A DNA stretch of 64,000 nt from contig CAZYPU010000003.1 of NCBI GenBank assembly GCA_964649665.1, positions 1 through 64,000 on the forward strand. Reading direction: 5' to 3'. The translations under genes and the position numbers were made by a program. The notes under the pieces were generated by a model, which saw only the letters and a list, made by a program, of their open reading frames with translations, ran no database searches and was not told the origin of the DNA. This DNA comes from CAZYPU01 sp964649665. Lineage in GTDB: Bacteria; Omnitrophota; Gorgyraeia; JABMRN01; RBG-13-46-9. Below, piece by piece: positions 24,590 through 34,005 of this stretch. Every line of letters starts with the position of its first letter. Positions within the stretch are counted from its first letter, which is position 1.

Positions 24590-25488
24590 GTATCCTGGTC
24601 GTAGGTTCGATGGCGCTCGATACCATAAAAACACCTTTTGGCAAATGCAGGGAGGTCCTGGGCGGTTCAGCCACGTATTTTTCCGTAAGCGCGAGATTTT
24701 TCGAATCCCATGTGAATCTGGTCGCCGTGGTCGGGAAAGATTTTCCGCAAAAGTACGTAAACTTCTTAAAGAAAAAGAGAATCGATCTCGGCGGGCTGGA
24801 AGTGGGAAAAGGGAAAACGTTCAGGTGGGAGGGCGAATACGGCTGGGATTTCAGCAATCCCCGCACGATAGCGACACACCTTAATGTTCTGGCCGATTTT
24901 GACCCGGTCATACCGGAAGAATATAAGAGAAGCAAATATGTATTCCTGGCCAATATCGACCCGCATTTGCAGAACAAGGTTTTGGCCCAGATGAAAAACC
25001 CTGCCCTGGTTGCCTGCGACACCATGAATTACTGGATCGGGCACAGGCGTAAGGAGCTCGTAAGGCTGTTAAAAAAAATAGACCTTTTCTTTCTGAACGA
25101 ATCCGAGGCAAAGGAGCTTACCGGCGAGTCGAGCCTCATAAAGGCGGCCAAAGGGGTATTTAAGATGGGGCCGGAGAAGATCATTATAAAAAAAGGCGAA
25201 CACGGAGCGCTGCTTTTTTCGGGCGATTCCATTTTCAGCGCGCCGGCTTATCTGATGGAATCGATTTTTGATCCCACCGGAGCGGGGGATACGTTCGCGG
25301 GCGGCGTCATGGGATATCTGGCGAGAGAAAATCTGATTAACGGGACGACTCTAAGAAATGCAATCGTGCGCGGGACCGTAATGGCGACATTCGCCGTGGA
25401 AGATTTTAGCCTCCGCCGCCTGGGCGCTATTAACAAATCCGATATCGCCCGGCGGCTTAAAAATTTCAAAAAACTTACGCATTTTTAA
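24586..25488 (+). CDS. PfkB family carbohydrate/nucleoside kinase
   Basis: The 300-residue ribokinase-fold protein opens with ILVVGSMALDTI and GGSATYFSVSA near 27-37. It has the catalytic signature FDPTGAGDTFAGGVMGYL with the base Asp near residue 232. ATG 24586 is chosen because it overlaps the mtnP stop as ATGA and gives the expected N-terminus; an earlier in-frame ATG at 24481 is inside mtnP. The substrate is not determined. Coupling to mtnP suggests a nucleoside or methylthioribose-related substrate, which is inference. Confidence 0.88.
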   Translation: MSILVVGSMALDTIKTPFGKCREVLGGSATYFSVSARFFESHVNLVAVVGKDFPQKYVNFLKKKRIDLGGLEVGKGKTFRWEGEYGWDFSNPRTIATHLNVLADFDPVIPEEYKRSKYVFLANIDPHLQNKVLAQMKNPALVACDTMNYWIGHRRKELVRLLKKIDLFFLNESEAKELTGESSLIKAAKGVFKMGPEKIIIKKGEHGALLFSGDSIFSAPAYLMESIFDPTGAGDTFAGGVMGYLARENLINGTTLRNAIVRGTVMATFAVEDFSLRRLGAINKSDIARRLKNFKKLTHF

Positions 25489-25491
25489 CAA

Positions 25492-25516
25492 TGACCCTTC
25501 GACAGGCCGAGGGTCA
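25492..25516. repeat. Small inverted repeat, 'TGACCCTTCG' type
   Basis: tgacccttcg and ccgagggtca form a short hairpin between the kinase gene and ileS. It belongs to the same sequence style as the larger element at 52796-52880. Confidence 0.65.
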
Positions 25517-25543
25517 CGCTGCGCGGCCGGAGGAAATTGAAGC

Positions 25544-28369
25544 ATGGGTTACAAGGATACACTAAACCTGCCAAAAACAGCTTTCAGCATGAAGGCCAAC
25601 CTTGTGCAGAAAGAACCTGCTTTGATTGAGGCGTGGAAGAAAGAGGACGTTTACGGCTCTATAAGGAAGAAAGCCGCGGGAGAAAAAAAGCGTATCCTGC
25701 ACGACGGACCGCCTTATGCCAACGGCCATATCCACATGGGCCACGTGCTGAACAAGGTCCTGAAGGATATCGTTGTAAAATCTTATACCATGAAAGGATT
25801 TGATTCTCCCTTCATACCGGGGTGGGACTGTCACGGCCTCCCCGTAGAGCATCAGCTTTTTAAGGAACTCGGGATTTCGAAACACGATATAGACCAGATC
25901 GAATTCAGGAAAAAAGCACGGGAGTACGCGCTGAAGTTTGTCGGGATACAGAAAGAGGAGTTTAAACGGCTCGGCGTTTTCGGCGACTGGGAAAACGCGT
26001 ATTTAACGCTGGATCCCAAATACGAGGCCTCGACTGTGCGGGCTTTCGGGCAGCTTGTAAAAGAGGGCTATATTTACAAGGATTTAAAACCGGTAAACTG
26101 GTGCACGTCGTGCGAGACCGCCCTCGCAGAAGCCGAAGTTGAATACGAGGAACACATATCCCCGTCGGTTTACGTTAAATTCCGAGTTAGTGCGGGGACA
26201 GGTCTTTCATCAGGCGGGCATAGTGTCGGGGCAAGACCTGTCCCCGCAAGAAGTACTTATTTTATCATCTGGACAACGACGCCGTGGACGCTTTTAGGAA
26301 ATGTCGCGATAGCGGTTCATCCCGACATGGAATATGTAATTTTACGCCTTGGCGAAGAAGAATGGATAATGCTTGATGGACTTGCAGGCAACGCGCTGCA
26401 GAAATTTAAAAAGCCCTACAAGGCAATAAAAAAGCTGAAGGGTAAAGAACTCGAAGGCATAATATGCGCTCATCCCTTTATTGAGAGAGATTCAAAAGTC
26501 GTTCTCGCCGGCTATGTTTCCGCCGAAGAAGGGACCGGCTGCGTCCACACCGCGCCCGGACATGGCCAGGAAGATCATGCAACCGGCAAGAAATACGGAC
26601 TCCCGGTAATCATGCCCGTGAATTCAAAAGGTATTTTTGACGATACATGCGGAGAATTCGGCGGTTTAAACGTGCACAAGGCGAATTCTAAAATACTGGA
26701 ACGCCTGAAAAAGGATAACGCACTCGTCCTGGCCGAAAATATCGCCCATTCCTATCCGCACTGCTGGCGCTGCAAAAAACCCATTATCTCCAGAGCGACA
26801 GAGCAGTACTTTCTTGGCATAGACCATAAAAATTTGCGAAAAAGAATGCTCGATTCAATCAAGGAAGAAGTTAAGTGGTACCCCGCCCCCGGTCAGGGGC
26901 GAATATCCGCAATGGTCGCAGAGAGGCCCGACTGGTGCCTTTCGCGGCAAAGATACTGGGGCGTGCCGATCGTGGCCTTTAGGTGCGGGAAGTGCGGCGA
27001 GGCCGTATTGGATCACAGGATAATAGGTCATGTCGCGGACATTGTTGAAAAAGAGGGTTGTGAGGCGTGGTTTATCAAAGACGAAAAGGATCTTCTTCCG
27101 AAAGGCGCACTTTGCAAAAAATGCGGGGCAAAAGACCTTCATAAGGAAAAAGATATCATCGACGTGTGGTTTGAGTCGGGCGCGAGCTACGAGCAGGTCC
27201 TGAAGAAAATGAAGGAACTCGACTTTCCCTGCGAGCTCTACCTGGAAGGTTCCGACCAGCACAGGGGGTGGTTTCAATCCTCGCTCATTATCTCCCGCGC
27301 CATAGAAGACAAAGCGCCGTACCGAAATGTCCTCACCCACGGTTTTGTTGTTGACGGGAAAGGAAAAAAAATGTCCAAGTCGCTCGGCAACGTTATTTCG
27401 CCGGAAGACGTTATGCGAAAATACGGCGCAGATATTTTAAGGCTCTGGGTCGCCTCAAGTAATTACCACGATGACGTGAGGCTTTCCGAAGAGATCCTGC
27501 AAAGGCTCGCCGACGCGTACAGGAAGATAAGAAATACTTTCAGATATCTCCTGGGCAACGTTCACGATTTTAAACCCGAAACCGATTCACCCGAGCCGAA
27601 AAACATGCTGGAAATCGACCGCTGGATGCTTTCCCGCCTTGCCGGCGTTATTGAGGAAGCGGAGAAATACTATTCCGGTTATACGTTCTACAGGGTATTT
27701 CGCTCGGTATACAATTTCTGCGTGTATGAGATCTCAAGCCTTTATCTCGATATCTCCAAGGATAGGCTCTATACGTTCGGACAAAATTCACCCGAGCGGC
27801 GCTCCTGCCAGGCCGTATTACACGAAATCCTGAGGGCGCTTCTAAAGATACTGGCGCCGATAATTCCTTTTACCGCGGAGGAGGCCTACCGGGAGCTTTT
27901 CCCGGCCGGGGGGTCCGTGCATCTCCAGCGATGGCACTGGCGGGATAAAGATTTAAAGAAATGGAAGGACAGGGCGCTGGACGAAAAATGGGCGCATCTC
28001 CTGGAAGTGCGGGAAGAGGTTCTGAAGGCGCTGGAATCCAAAAGAATCGCCGGCGTGATACGAAGCCCTCTCGAGGCAAAAATAGTTTTATACAGCAATA
28101 AACCCGATTTTAAAAAGTTCCTGAAAGCAAACATGCATAGCCTGCCCTCACTTTTCATAACTTCTCAGGCCGAGATTTCGGACCGGAAAGAAAAAGATTC
28201 GCGAAAAGCGGAAAACCTGCCTCTTTGGATATCCGTAAAAAAGGCAGAGGGTAAAAAGTGCGCAAGGTGCTGGAGCTTTGGCGAAACCGTCGGAAGTTGC
28301 GAAGAATTTCAGGATATCTGCTCAAGGTGTATAGGCGTGGTCAAATCAACAAAGGAGAATGGAAAATGA
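25544..28369 (+). CDS. ileS: Isoleucyl-tRNA synthetase
   Basis: The 941-residue class I synthetase has the HIGH-type motif YANGHIHMGHVLNK near 60-73 and WTTTPWTLLGN at the base of the CP1 editing domain. Editing residues are near GTGCVHTAPGHGQED, followed by KKMSKSLGN near 606-614. A C-terminal zinc site has CARCW and CSRC. It charges tRNA-Ile and edits valine. Near residues 214-236 a peptide rich in Gly/Ser/Ala (AGTGLSSGGHSVG) is encoded by a perfect inverted repeat, an apparent in-frame repeat insertion. The dksA-like gene overlaps the stop as ATGA. Confidence 0.96.
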   Translation: MGYKDTLNLPKTAFSMKANLVQKEPALIEAWKKEDVYGSIRKKAAGEKKRILHDGPPYANGHIHMGHVLNKVLKDIVVKSYTMKGFDSPFIPGWDCHGLPVEHQLFKELGISKHDIDQIEFRKKAREYALKFVGIQKEEFKRLGVFGDWENAYLTLDPKYEASTVRAFGQLVKEGYIYKDLKPVNWCTSCETALAEAEVEYEEHISPSVYVKFRVSAGTGLSSGGHSVGARPVPARSTYFIIWTTTPWTLLGNVAIAVHPDMEYVILRLGEEEWIMLDGLAGNALQKFKKPYKAIKKLKGKELEGIICAHPFIERDSKVVLAGYVSAEEGTGCVHTAPGHGQEDHATGKKYGLPVIMPVNSKGIFDDTCGEFGGLNVHKANSKILERLKKDNALVLAENIAHSYPHCWRCKKPIISRATEQYFLGIDHKNLRKRMLDSIKEEVKWYPAPGQGRISAMVAERPDWCLSRQRYWGVPIVAFRCGKCGEAVLDHRIIGHVADIVEKEGCEAWFIKDEKDLLPKGALCKKCGAKDLHKEKDIIDVWFESGASYEQVLKKMKELDFPCELYLEGSDQHRGWFQSSLIISRAIEDKAPYRNVLTHGFVVDGKGKKMSKSLGNVISPEDVMRKYGADILRLWVASSNYHDDVRLSEEILQRLADAYRKIRNTFRYLLGNVHDFKPETDSPEPKNMLEIDRWMLSRLAGVIEEAEKYYSGYTFYRVFRSVYNFCVYEISSLYLDISKDRLYTFGQNSPERRSCQAVLHEILRALLKILAPIIPFTAEEAYRELFPAGGSVHLQRWHWRDKDLKKWKDRALDEKWAHLLEVREEVLKALESKRIAGVIRSPLEAKIVLYSNKPDFKKFLKANMHSLPSLFITSQAEISDRKEKDSRKAENLPLWISVKKAEGKKCARCWSFGETVGSCEEFQDICSRCIGVVKSTKENGK
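26191..26248. repeat. Inverted repeat inside ileS, 'GGGGACAGGTC' type
   Basis: tgcggggacaggtctt at 26191-26206 is perfectly mirrored by aagacctgtccccgca at 26233-26248. The 58-bp unit is in frame and adds about 20 residues to the protein just before the WTTTPWTL motif. A related GGACAGGCCCC palindrome is at 60402-60454. Confidence 0.9.
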
Positions 28370-28770
28370 AAAAGCGAAGCAAGATGGGCAAGAAAGAGCT
28401 GAAAAGCTTTAAGGATCTTTTAATAAAGAAGAAGATCAATCTCTTACGGGAGATGAACCATCTGACTAGCGGGACGCTTAAAAAATCGCAGCGCGAAACA
28501 TCGGGTGATCTTTCGGGCTACTCCTACCACATGGCGGATATGGCGAGCGACGTTTACGAAAGGGATTTCCTCCTGCAGCTTGCCGAAGGGGAGCGCGAGT
28601 TTCTTTTTAAGATCGACGATGCCTTGAAAAGGATAGAGGAGGGGGAATACGGCTGGTGTCTCGGGTGCAAAAAGAAAATATCAAAAATCCGCCTTAAGGC
28701 CATATCGCATACCGCCTACTGCCGTCTTTGCCAGGAAAAAAAGGAGAAAGAGCAAAGCAGGGGCAAATGA
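28366..28770 (+). CDS. DksA/TraR-like zinc-finger protein
   Basis: The 134-residue protein has an N-terminal coiled coil (LKSFKDLLIKKKINLLREMNHL onward, broken by GTLKKSQRE) and a C-terminal four-Cys zinc finger: CLGCKKKISKIRLKAI...CRLC. ALKRIEEGEYGWC is the family signature. DksA-type proteins bind the RNA polymerase secondary channel and tune transcription with ppGpp. The tip Asp-x-x-Asp-Ala of E. coli DksA is not obvious, so the regulatory mode is uncertain. ATG 28366 follows AAAGGAG and overlaps the ileS stop; the earlier ATG at 28258 lies inside ileS and is rejected. Confidence 0.88.
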   Translation: MKKRSKMGKKELKSFKDLLIKKKINLLREMNHLTSGTLKKSQRETSGDLSGYSYHMADMASDVYERDFLLQLAEGEREFLFKIDDALKRIEEGEYGWCLGCKKKISKIRLKAISHTAYCRLCQEKKEKEQSRGK

Positions 28771-29207
28771 ATAAAATGATCTGGGTTGTCGCGACCGTTG
28801 TTTTCATCCTGGACCAGTTTTCAAAATTTTTAGCCATACGCCGTTTGAATCTCAATGAATCCCTGGCTGTAATAAAGGATACTTTTCATCTCACCCTTGT
28901 CCGCAACACGGGAGCGGCTTTCGGCATTTTCAAAGGAGCGACGTTTTTTTTCATCGTTATTGCGATTTTAACGGTGACGGCAATCGTTGTATATATAAGA
29001 AAAACGGCAAAGCCGCTTTTCTTAAGGGACGCCGCCCTTGGACTGATTCTGGGCGGCGCTCTCGGCAATCTTGCCGACAGGTTGCGGTTCGGATACGTAA
29101 TCGATTTTTTGGATTTCAGGATATGGCCGGTGTTTAATGTCGCCGATTCGGTCGTAACAATCGGCGCTATCATGCTTGTAATATGCATCCCATACTCTTC
29201 GAAATAG
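28767..29207 (+). CDS. lspA: Lipoprotein signal peptidase (signal peptidase II)
   Basis: The 146-residue protein has four membrane helices and the conserved blocks LDQFSKFLA, VRNTGAAFGIF, LGNLADRLRFGYVIDFLDF (first catalytic Asp in NLADR) and FNVADS (second catalytic Asp). It removes signal peptides from prolipoproteins after Lgt has added diacylglycerol. The start overlaps the dksA-like stop as ATGA; the 3' end overlaps lgt by 25 bases. Confidence 0.95.
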   Translation: MNKMIWVVATVVFILDQFSKFLAIRRLNLNESLAVIKDTFHLTLVRNTGAAFGIFKGATFFFIVIAILTVTAIVVYIRKTAKPLFLRDAALGLILGGALGNLADRLRFGYVIDFLDFRIWPVFNVADSVVTIGAIMLVICIPYSSK

Positions 29208-29932
29208 GCCCTGTCACGATACGCTCCTATGGTGTTTTTGCCGCCGCGGGGTTTTTCACGGCGTTCTCTCTTTTATACAGCGAGGCAAAAAGAAAAAATT
29301 TTTATCCGCAGAAAATTCTTGACCTGGAACTTATAATTCTCGTGTTCGGCCTACTCGGCGCGCGAGCGCTCCACGTCCTGGTTAATCTTGATTTTTATGC
29401 GAAAAATATACCCGATATATTTTTAATCTGGAGGGGAGGCCTCGCCTTTACCGGCGGATTTATTCTGGCGATCCCGGCCTGCCTGGTTTTCACCGCAAAG
29501 AACAGGCTGCCGTTCTGGAAAATCGCGGATTTCGTAGCTCCATATATGGTTCTCGGGCACGCGATAGGAAGAATCGGCTGCTTTTTGAACGGGTGCTGTT
29601 TCGGGAAACCGGCGGCATGGCCTTTTTTGGGAGTTCTTTTTCCGGGCGATGCGCTTTACCGGTACCCGACGCAGATTTACGCCTCTTTCGCGCTTTTATG
29701 TATCTTCGTCGTCTTGAAACTGGCCGGGGAGCGGCCGCATGCCGCCGGCGCGGTATTCGCGCTTTATCTTGCGCTCTACAGCGGCCAGCGTTTTTTTCTC
29801 GATTTTTTGCGCGGCGATAATCCGACTTACGCCTTCGACCTGACCGTCTCGCAGTTTATAAGTGCCGCCATCTTCGCAGTCGCGGTGTTACTGTTATTTT
29901 TCAGAAGGAAATATGGAAGAGATACAGGTTAA
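29183..29932 (+). CDS. lgt: Prolipoprotein diacylglyceryl transferase
   Basis: The 249-residue protein has seven membrane helices with the family opening FEIGPVTIRSYGV. YxVRGG-like text is replaced by LIWRGGLAFTGG, and the signature GHAIGRIGCFLNGCCFGKP is near residues 128-146. It transfers diacylglycerol to the lipobox Cys, the step before LspA. Its placement next to lspA makes a lipoprotein maturation pair. The 3' end overlaps the RluA-family gene by 20 bases. Confidence 0.95.
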   Translation: MHPILFEIGPVTIRSYGVFAAAGFFTAFSLLYSEAKRKNFYPQKILDLELIILVFGLLGARALHVLVNLDFYAKNIPDIFLIWRGGLAFTGGFILAIPACLVFTAKNRLPFWKIADFVAPYMVLGHAIGRIGCFLNGCCFGKPAAWPFLGVLFPGDALYRYPTQIYASFALLCIFVVLKLAGERPHAAGAVFALYLALYSGQRFFLDFLRGDNPTYAFDLTVSQFISAAIFAVAVLLLFFRRKYGRDTG

Positions 29933-30824
29933 AGCAGAGGCGAAGGACGCGGGTGAGAGGCTCGATAAATTTCTTGTAGGGGCTCTCGCGAAGAAGTTTT
30001 CGCGAACGTTTATAAAGAAGCTGATTGACGGCGCCCATGTGACGGTAAACCGGTCGAGGACAAACGCTCACCAGAGAGTTTCCGAGGGGGATCTGATCAT
30101 GGTAACGATTCCCGAGCCGAAAGTCATGGAGCTTTTGCCGGAAAATATTCCGCTCGAGGTCGCATATGAAGACAGCGACCTCATGGTTGTCAACAAACCG
30201 CCCGGGGTGTCGGTCCATCCCTCCGGAGCGCACCTCAAGGGGACGCTCGTAAACCACCTCCTTTTCCATTGCGTGGGCCTTTCGGGCATCGGCGGTGTTC
30301 TAAGGCCCGGCATTGTCCACCGGCTGGACAAGGAAACGTCCGGGCTTTTGGTGGTGGCGAAAAACGACCGCGTACACATTAACCTCTCAAACCAGTTTAA
30401 AAATCGAAAGACAAAACGGTATTATATCGCGCTCGCAAGGGGGTGCGTGCAGCTTGATAACGGCAGGATCGAGCTCGCGATTGCCAGGAAAAAAAAAGAC
30501 GTGACAAAAATGGGCGTTTCGTTTGCCGGCGAAAACAGGAAGAACGCGATTACCAATTACAAAGTCCTTGAGAGGCTAAAGGGTTTCACGGTGCTTTCAC
30601 TTTCTCTCGAGACGGGAAGGACGCACCAGATCCGGGTGCATCTGGCGTACCTGGGCCACCCCGTTATCGGGGATAAGCTGTACGGGTCAGCGAAAGGGTT
30701 GAACCGCCAGGCGCTCCACGCAAAGACGCTCGGCTTTTTTCACCCGGCGACGAAGAAGTTTATGGAATTCGACAGCGAAATTCCCCGCGACATGGCAGAC
30801 TTGATTGCGAAGGGCGAACTGTGA
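29913..30824 (+). CDS. rluD: RluA family pseudouridine synthase (RluD-like)
   Basis: The 303-residue protein has an N-terminal S4 RNA-binding domain (AGERLDKFLVGAL...VTVNRSRTNAHQRVSEGD) and a catalytic domain. LMVVNKPPGVSVHPS and HRLDKETSGLLVVAK include the catalytic Asp; GRTHQIRVHLAYLGHPVIGD follows. It isomerises uridines in rRNA or tRNA; the RluD-like layout suggests 23S rRNA helix 69, but specificity is inferred. ATG 29913 gives the normal N-terminus; an earlier in-frame ATG lies within lgt. Confidence 0.92.
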   Translation: MEEIQVKAEAKDAGERLDKFLVGALAKKFSRTFIKKLIDGAHVTVNRSRTNAHQRVSEGDLIMVTIPEPKVMELLPENIPLEVAYEDSDLMVVNKPPGVSVHPSGAHLKGTLVNHLLFHCVGLSGIGGVLRPGIVHRLDKETSGLLVVAKNDRVHINLSNQFKNRKTKRYYIALARGCVQLDNGRIELAIARKKKDVTKMGVSFAGENRKNAITNYKVLERLKGFTVLSLSLETGRTHQIRVHLAYLGHPVIGDKLYGSAKGLNRQALHAKTLGFFHPATKKFMEFDSEIPRDMADLIAKGEL

Positions 30825-30931
30825 TAGAATAACCCCGTGCCGGAGTTTACTCCAAGCGGCAGCGAAGGACATGGGGTATGCGCGGTACAACAAAGGATAC
30901 CACATACGGAAGCGTGTGAAGGGCGTAAAAC

Positions 30932-32215
30932 ATGAACAGGACAATTGAACCAATAGAGTGCCTGCGCGGAGAGATCGCGCTTCCGGGCGACAAGTCCATA
31001 TCGCACAGGGTTGTTTTTGTCGGGAGTATTTCCGCGGGCAAGACCTCCGGCAAGAATTTTCTTGAGGCCGAAGACTCCATGCGAAGCGTTTCAGCATTCC
31101 GCGATATGGGCATCGATATCGAGGTTAAAAGCAAAAATGTTACCGTTATCTCAAGTGGCCCAAATGCCCTTAAAAAGCCGGCCGGGGATTTATATCTCGG
31201 CAATTCCGGGACAACAATGCGAATTCTTCCGGGCATCCTGGCGGGCCAGGATTTTGAAGCAACTCTTACCGGCGATGAGTCGCTTTCAAAAAGGCCGATG
31301 GACAGGGTTATAGAGCCGTTAGAAAAAATGGGCGTGGATATAAAATCGAAAAACAGAAACGGCTTCCCGCCGCTTGCAGTAAAGGGCGGCAAGGTAAGCC
31401 CTATACGATACGCCACAAAGGTTGCAAGCGCCCAGGTAAAATCATGTATTTTATTTGCCGGTCTCTACGCAAAAGGCATTACAGCCGTGACAGAGCCGTT
31501 TGCTTCGAGGGACCATACCGAGCGCATGCTGAAATTCTGCGGCGCAAAAATTTCCAAAAAAGGCCTCACGGTTTCCGTTGAAGGCGGCCGCCGGCTATGC
31601 GGAAAAGAATTTTTCATACCCGGCGACATCTCAAGCGCGGCGTTCTTTATCGCGGGCGCCTGCATATTGGAAGGGTCGAACCTGACGATAAGGGATGTAG
31701 GGCTAAATCCCACGAGGCTCGGATTTTTAAACGCCCTTCTAAAAATGGGCGCCGATATTAAAATTGACAAAAAAACTGAAGCGGCCGAACCCTATGGCGA
31801 TATCCGCGTAAGATACGCGCCACTCAAAGCAACCGTTATAGAAGAGCGGGATTTGCCTCTTCTCATTGATGAGGTTCCGATATTGTCCGTTGTCGCCTCG
31901 CAGGCAAGCGGTAAAACCGTCATAAAAGGCGTAGCCGAGCTTAAAGTCAAGGAAACGGACAGGGTCTCCTCGATACTGACCAACCTGGGCCGGATGGGCG
32001 CCGATATAAAATCCGAAAAGAATAACATTGTTGTTAACGGCCCAAAACGCAGATTGCGCAAGGCGCGCCTGGAGAGTTGCGGGGACCACAGGACGGCCAT
32101 GAGCGCGACAATAGCGGCCCTTGCTTCCGCCGGCGATTGCGTTATAGAAAATGCTGACTGCGTAAATATTTCTTTTCCGGAATTTTTTGAATTACTCAGC
32201 TGTTTAAAAAAATGA
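30932..32215 (+). CDS. aroA: 3-phosphoshikimate 1-carboxyvinyltransferase (EPSP synthase)
   Basis: The 427-residue protein shows LPGDKSISHRVVFVGSI at about 18-34, LGNSGTTMRILPGILAGQ near 93-110, SLSKRPMDRVIEPLEKMG, and the C-terminal VKETDRVSSILTNL and CGDHRTAMSATIAALAS motifs. It joins phosphoenolpyruvate and shikimate-3-phosphate in aromatic amino acid synthesis. Length is typical. The stop overlaps the GH3-family gene as ATGA. The 107 bases before it show no clear promoter. Confidence 0.96.
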   Translation: MNRTIEPIECLRGEIALPGDKSISHRVVFVGSISAGKTSGKNFLEAEDSMRSVSAFRDMGIDIEVKSKNVTVISSGPNALKKPAGDLYLGNSGTTMRILPGILAGQDFEATLTGDESLSKRPMDRVIEPLEKMGVDIKSKNRNGFPPLAVKGGKVSPIRYATKVASAQVKSCILFAGLYAKGITAVTEPFASRDHTERMLKFCGAKISKKGLTVSVEGGRRLCGKEFFIPGDISSAAFFIAGACILEGSNLTIRDVGLNPTRLGFLNALLKMGADIKIDKKTEAAEPYGDIRVRYAPLKATVIEERDLPLLIDEVPILSVVASQASGKTVIKGVAELKVKETDRVSSILTNLGRMGADIKSEKNNIVVNGPKRRLRKARLESCGDHRTAMSATIAALASAGDCVIENADCVNISFPEFFELLSCLKK

Positions 32216-33888
32216 AAATAAATTTAGCACCCTTTATCATAAAAGCCATGGCGCCGGCGGCAATGGCGTTTGAGCGCGCCACCAGGGATCCGCTGAAGGC
32301 CCAGCGAAAGATCCTTTTTGAATTTTTGGCCCGCAATAAAAATACGGAGTACGGCCTGAAACATAATTTCGCCGGCGTAAAATCAATAGGGGATTACCAG
32401 CGGTTTGTGCCATTGACGGACTGCGAGCTCATGCGTCCGTATGTGGCCAGGATGACAAAGGGGGAGTCAGACGTCCTTACGCTCGAGAAACCGATCCTTT
32501 TCAGCCTCACAAGCGGATCAAGCGGGCAGCCCAAATTTGTGCCGATTACAAAGTACGCGCGGGCAAAAAAGGCGGAGGTTATAAATCTATGGGCGTACTA
32601 CATATTGAAGGACCACCCGAAAATAACCGCCGGAAAAATACTGGCAATCGTGAGCCCCGAAGTCGACGGGTTTACCCCCTCCGGCATACCCTATGGCGCA
32701 GAAAGCGGGCATGGCTATAAAAATCTGCCCGATGCGGTTAAGCGCCTTTACGCGCTTCCGTACGAAGTTTTTGAAATCAAGGATTACGACGCGAGGTATT
32801 ACGCCATATTACGTATAGCGATGGAGCGGAACATTGCCACCATAGCTACCATGACGCCGAGCACGATAATTCTGCTTTGCCAGCGAATAAAAAAGGTAAA
32901 AGACGATGTTATGAGCGACATAGAAAAGGGCACCCTAAAGAAGGGCCTGGACATCTCTCCCGGGATTAGAAGGGTGATAGAGGGAAATCTCAAGCCAAAT
33001 CCGAAAAGGGCAAGTCAGCTGCGGCGCATTCTCGCGGAAAAGAAGGAGCTTCTGCCTAAATATTTCTGGCCCCGCCTGGAACTGATAGAATGCTGGAAGC
33101 GCGGGACGGTGGGGTTGTATCTGAGGGAATTCCCGAAATACTTCGGCGGCGTGCCCGTAAGGGACTTCGGGTATTTTTCGAGCGAGGCGCGCTGCTCTAT
33201 ACCGATAAGCGACGAAGGGGCGGGCGGGGTGCTTGCCGTTAATTCCAACTTTTATGAGTTTATCCCGAGGGAAGATGTCGTCAAAAAAGAAAAAAGAGTG
33301 CTTTTATGCGACCGGCTGGAAAAAGGGAAGGAGTACTTTATAGTGCTGACCACCCCGGGCGGCTTATATAGGTATGATATAGACGACGTGATTCGCGTTG
33401 CGGGTTTTTTTAATAAAACACCCGTAATTGAATTCGTCCAGAAGGGCACAAACGTTACTTCCATAACAGGCGAGAAGCTCTACGAATCGGAGGTGGTCGA
33501 GGCGGTGGAACGGGCGCAGGATCGGCACAAGCTGTCCATCGAGTTCGTTACGGCCTCGATAGAACTGAGAAAGATGCCGCGATACATATTCCTGGTGGAG
33601 TTCAGCGAAAATCCGCCCGCGCGCAAGAAGAAGGATTTTTTGAAGTCGGTCGAAGAAGAACTTTGCAGCATAAGCGAAGAATATGACTTTAACAGAAAAG
33701 CTCAGGAACTCCGGCCCCCGGCGCTGAAGGTCGTTGCCAGCGGCGAGTTCGAACGCTTCCGCGTCAAAAAGGTAAAAGAAGGCGCGCACGACGGCCAGTT
33801 TAAAATGCCGCAGCTGACGAGCGATATAAATTTTCAGAAAAATTTCAAAATTGAAGAAGAAATTTTTATTGATAAAGTAAAAAAATAG
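32212..33888 (+). CDS. GH3-family acyl-adenylating protein
   Basis: The 558-residue protein matches the GH3 (auxin-responsive) superfamily in layout. An ATP/AMP loop FSLTSGSSGQPKFVPIT lies near residues 98-114, YFSSEARCSIP near 322-332, GGLYRYDIDDVIRVAGF near 383-399, and a conserved C-terminal lobe contains FVQKGTNVTSITGEKLYE. Plant members conjugate amino acids to hormones; bacterial members are mostly uncharacterised. It overlaps the aroA stop by four bases and is followed by a hairpin terminator, so it is the last gene of that unit. Substrate is unknown. Confidence 0.88.
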   Translation: MKINLAPFIIKAMAPAAMAFERATRDPLKAQRKILFEFLARNKNTEYGLKHNFAGVKSIGDYQRFVPLTDCELMRPYVARMTKGESDVLTLEKPILFSLTSGSSGQPKFVPITKYARAKKAEVINLWAYYILKDHPKITAGKILAIVSPEVDGFTPSGIPYGAESGHGYKNLPDAVKRLYALPYEVFEIKDYDARYYAILRIAMERNIATIATMTPSTIILLCQRIKKVKDDVMSDIEKGTLKKGLDISPGIRRVIEGNLKPNPKRASQLRRILAEKKELLPKYFWPRLELIECWKRGTVGLYLREFPKYFGGVPVRDFGYFSSEARCSIPISDEGAGGVLAVNSNFYEFIPREDVVKKEKRVLLCDRLEKGKEYFIVLTTPGGLYRYDIDDVIRVAGFFNKTPVIEFVQKGTNVTSITGEKLYESEVVEAVERAQDRHKLSIEFVTASIELRKMPRYIFLVEFSENPPARKKKDFLKSVEEELCSISEEYDFNRKAQELRPPALKVVASGEFERFRVKKVKEGAHDGQFKMPQLTSDINFQKNFKIEEEIFIDKVKK

Positions 33889-33917
33889 TTTGACCCTCCG
33901 TTTCGCGGAGGATCAAA
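33889..33917 (+). terminator. Hairpin terminator after the GH3 gene
   Basis: CCTCCG-tttcg-CGGAGG is extended outward by TTTGA/TCAAA with one mismatch, and is followed by an AT-rich stretch with a weak T-run (tataatttta). Confidence 0.6.
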
Positions 33918-33951
33918 TATAATTTTAAATCGGATAAAACGAAAATTATGT

Positions 33952-33980
33952 TTGACAAATACCGGCCGGTTTGTTAGTAT
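33952..33980 (+). promoter_or_regulatory. Predicted promoter of the mre operon
   Basis: TTGACA at 33952-33957, a 17-base spacer and TAGTAT at 33975-33980. An alternative -10, TATTAT at 33978-33983, is too far from the -35. Confidence 0.6.
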
Positions 33981-34005
33981 TATATCCTGATAGCACGGAG
34001 TAAAG

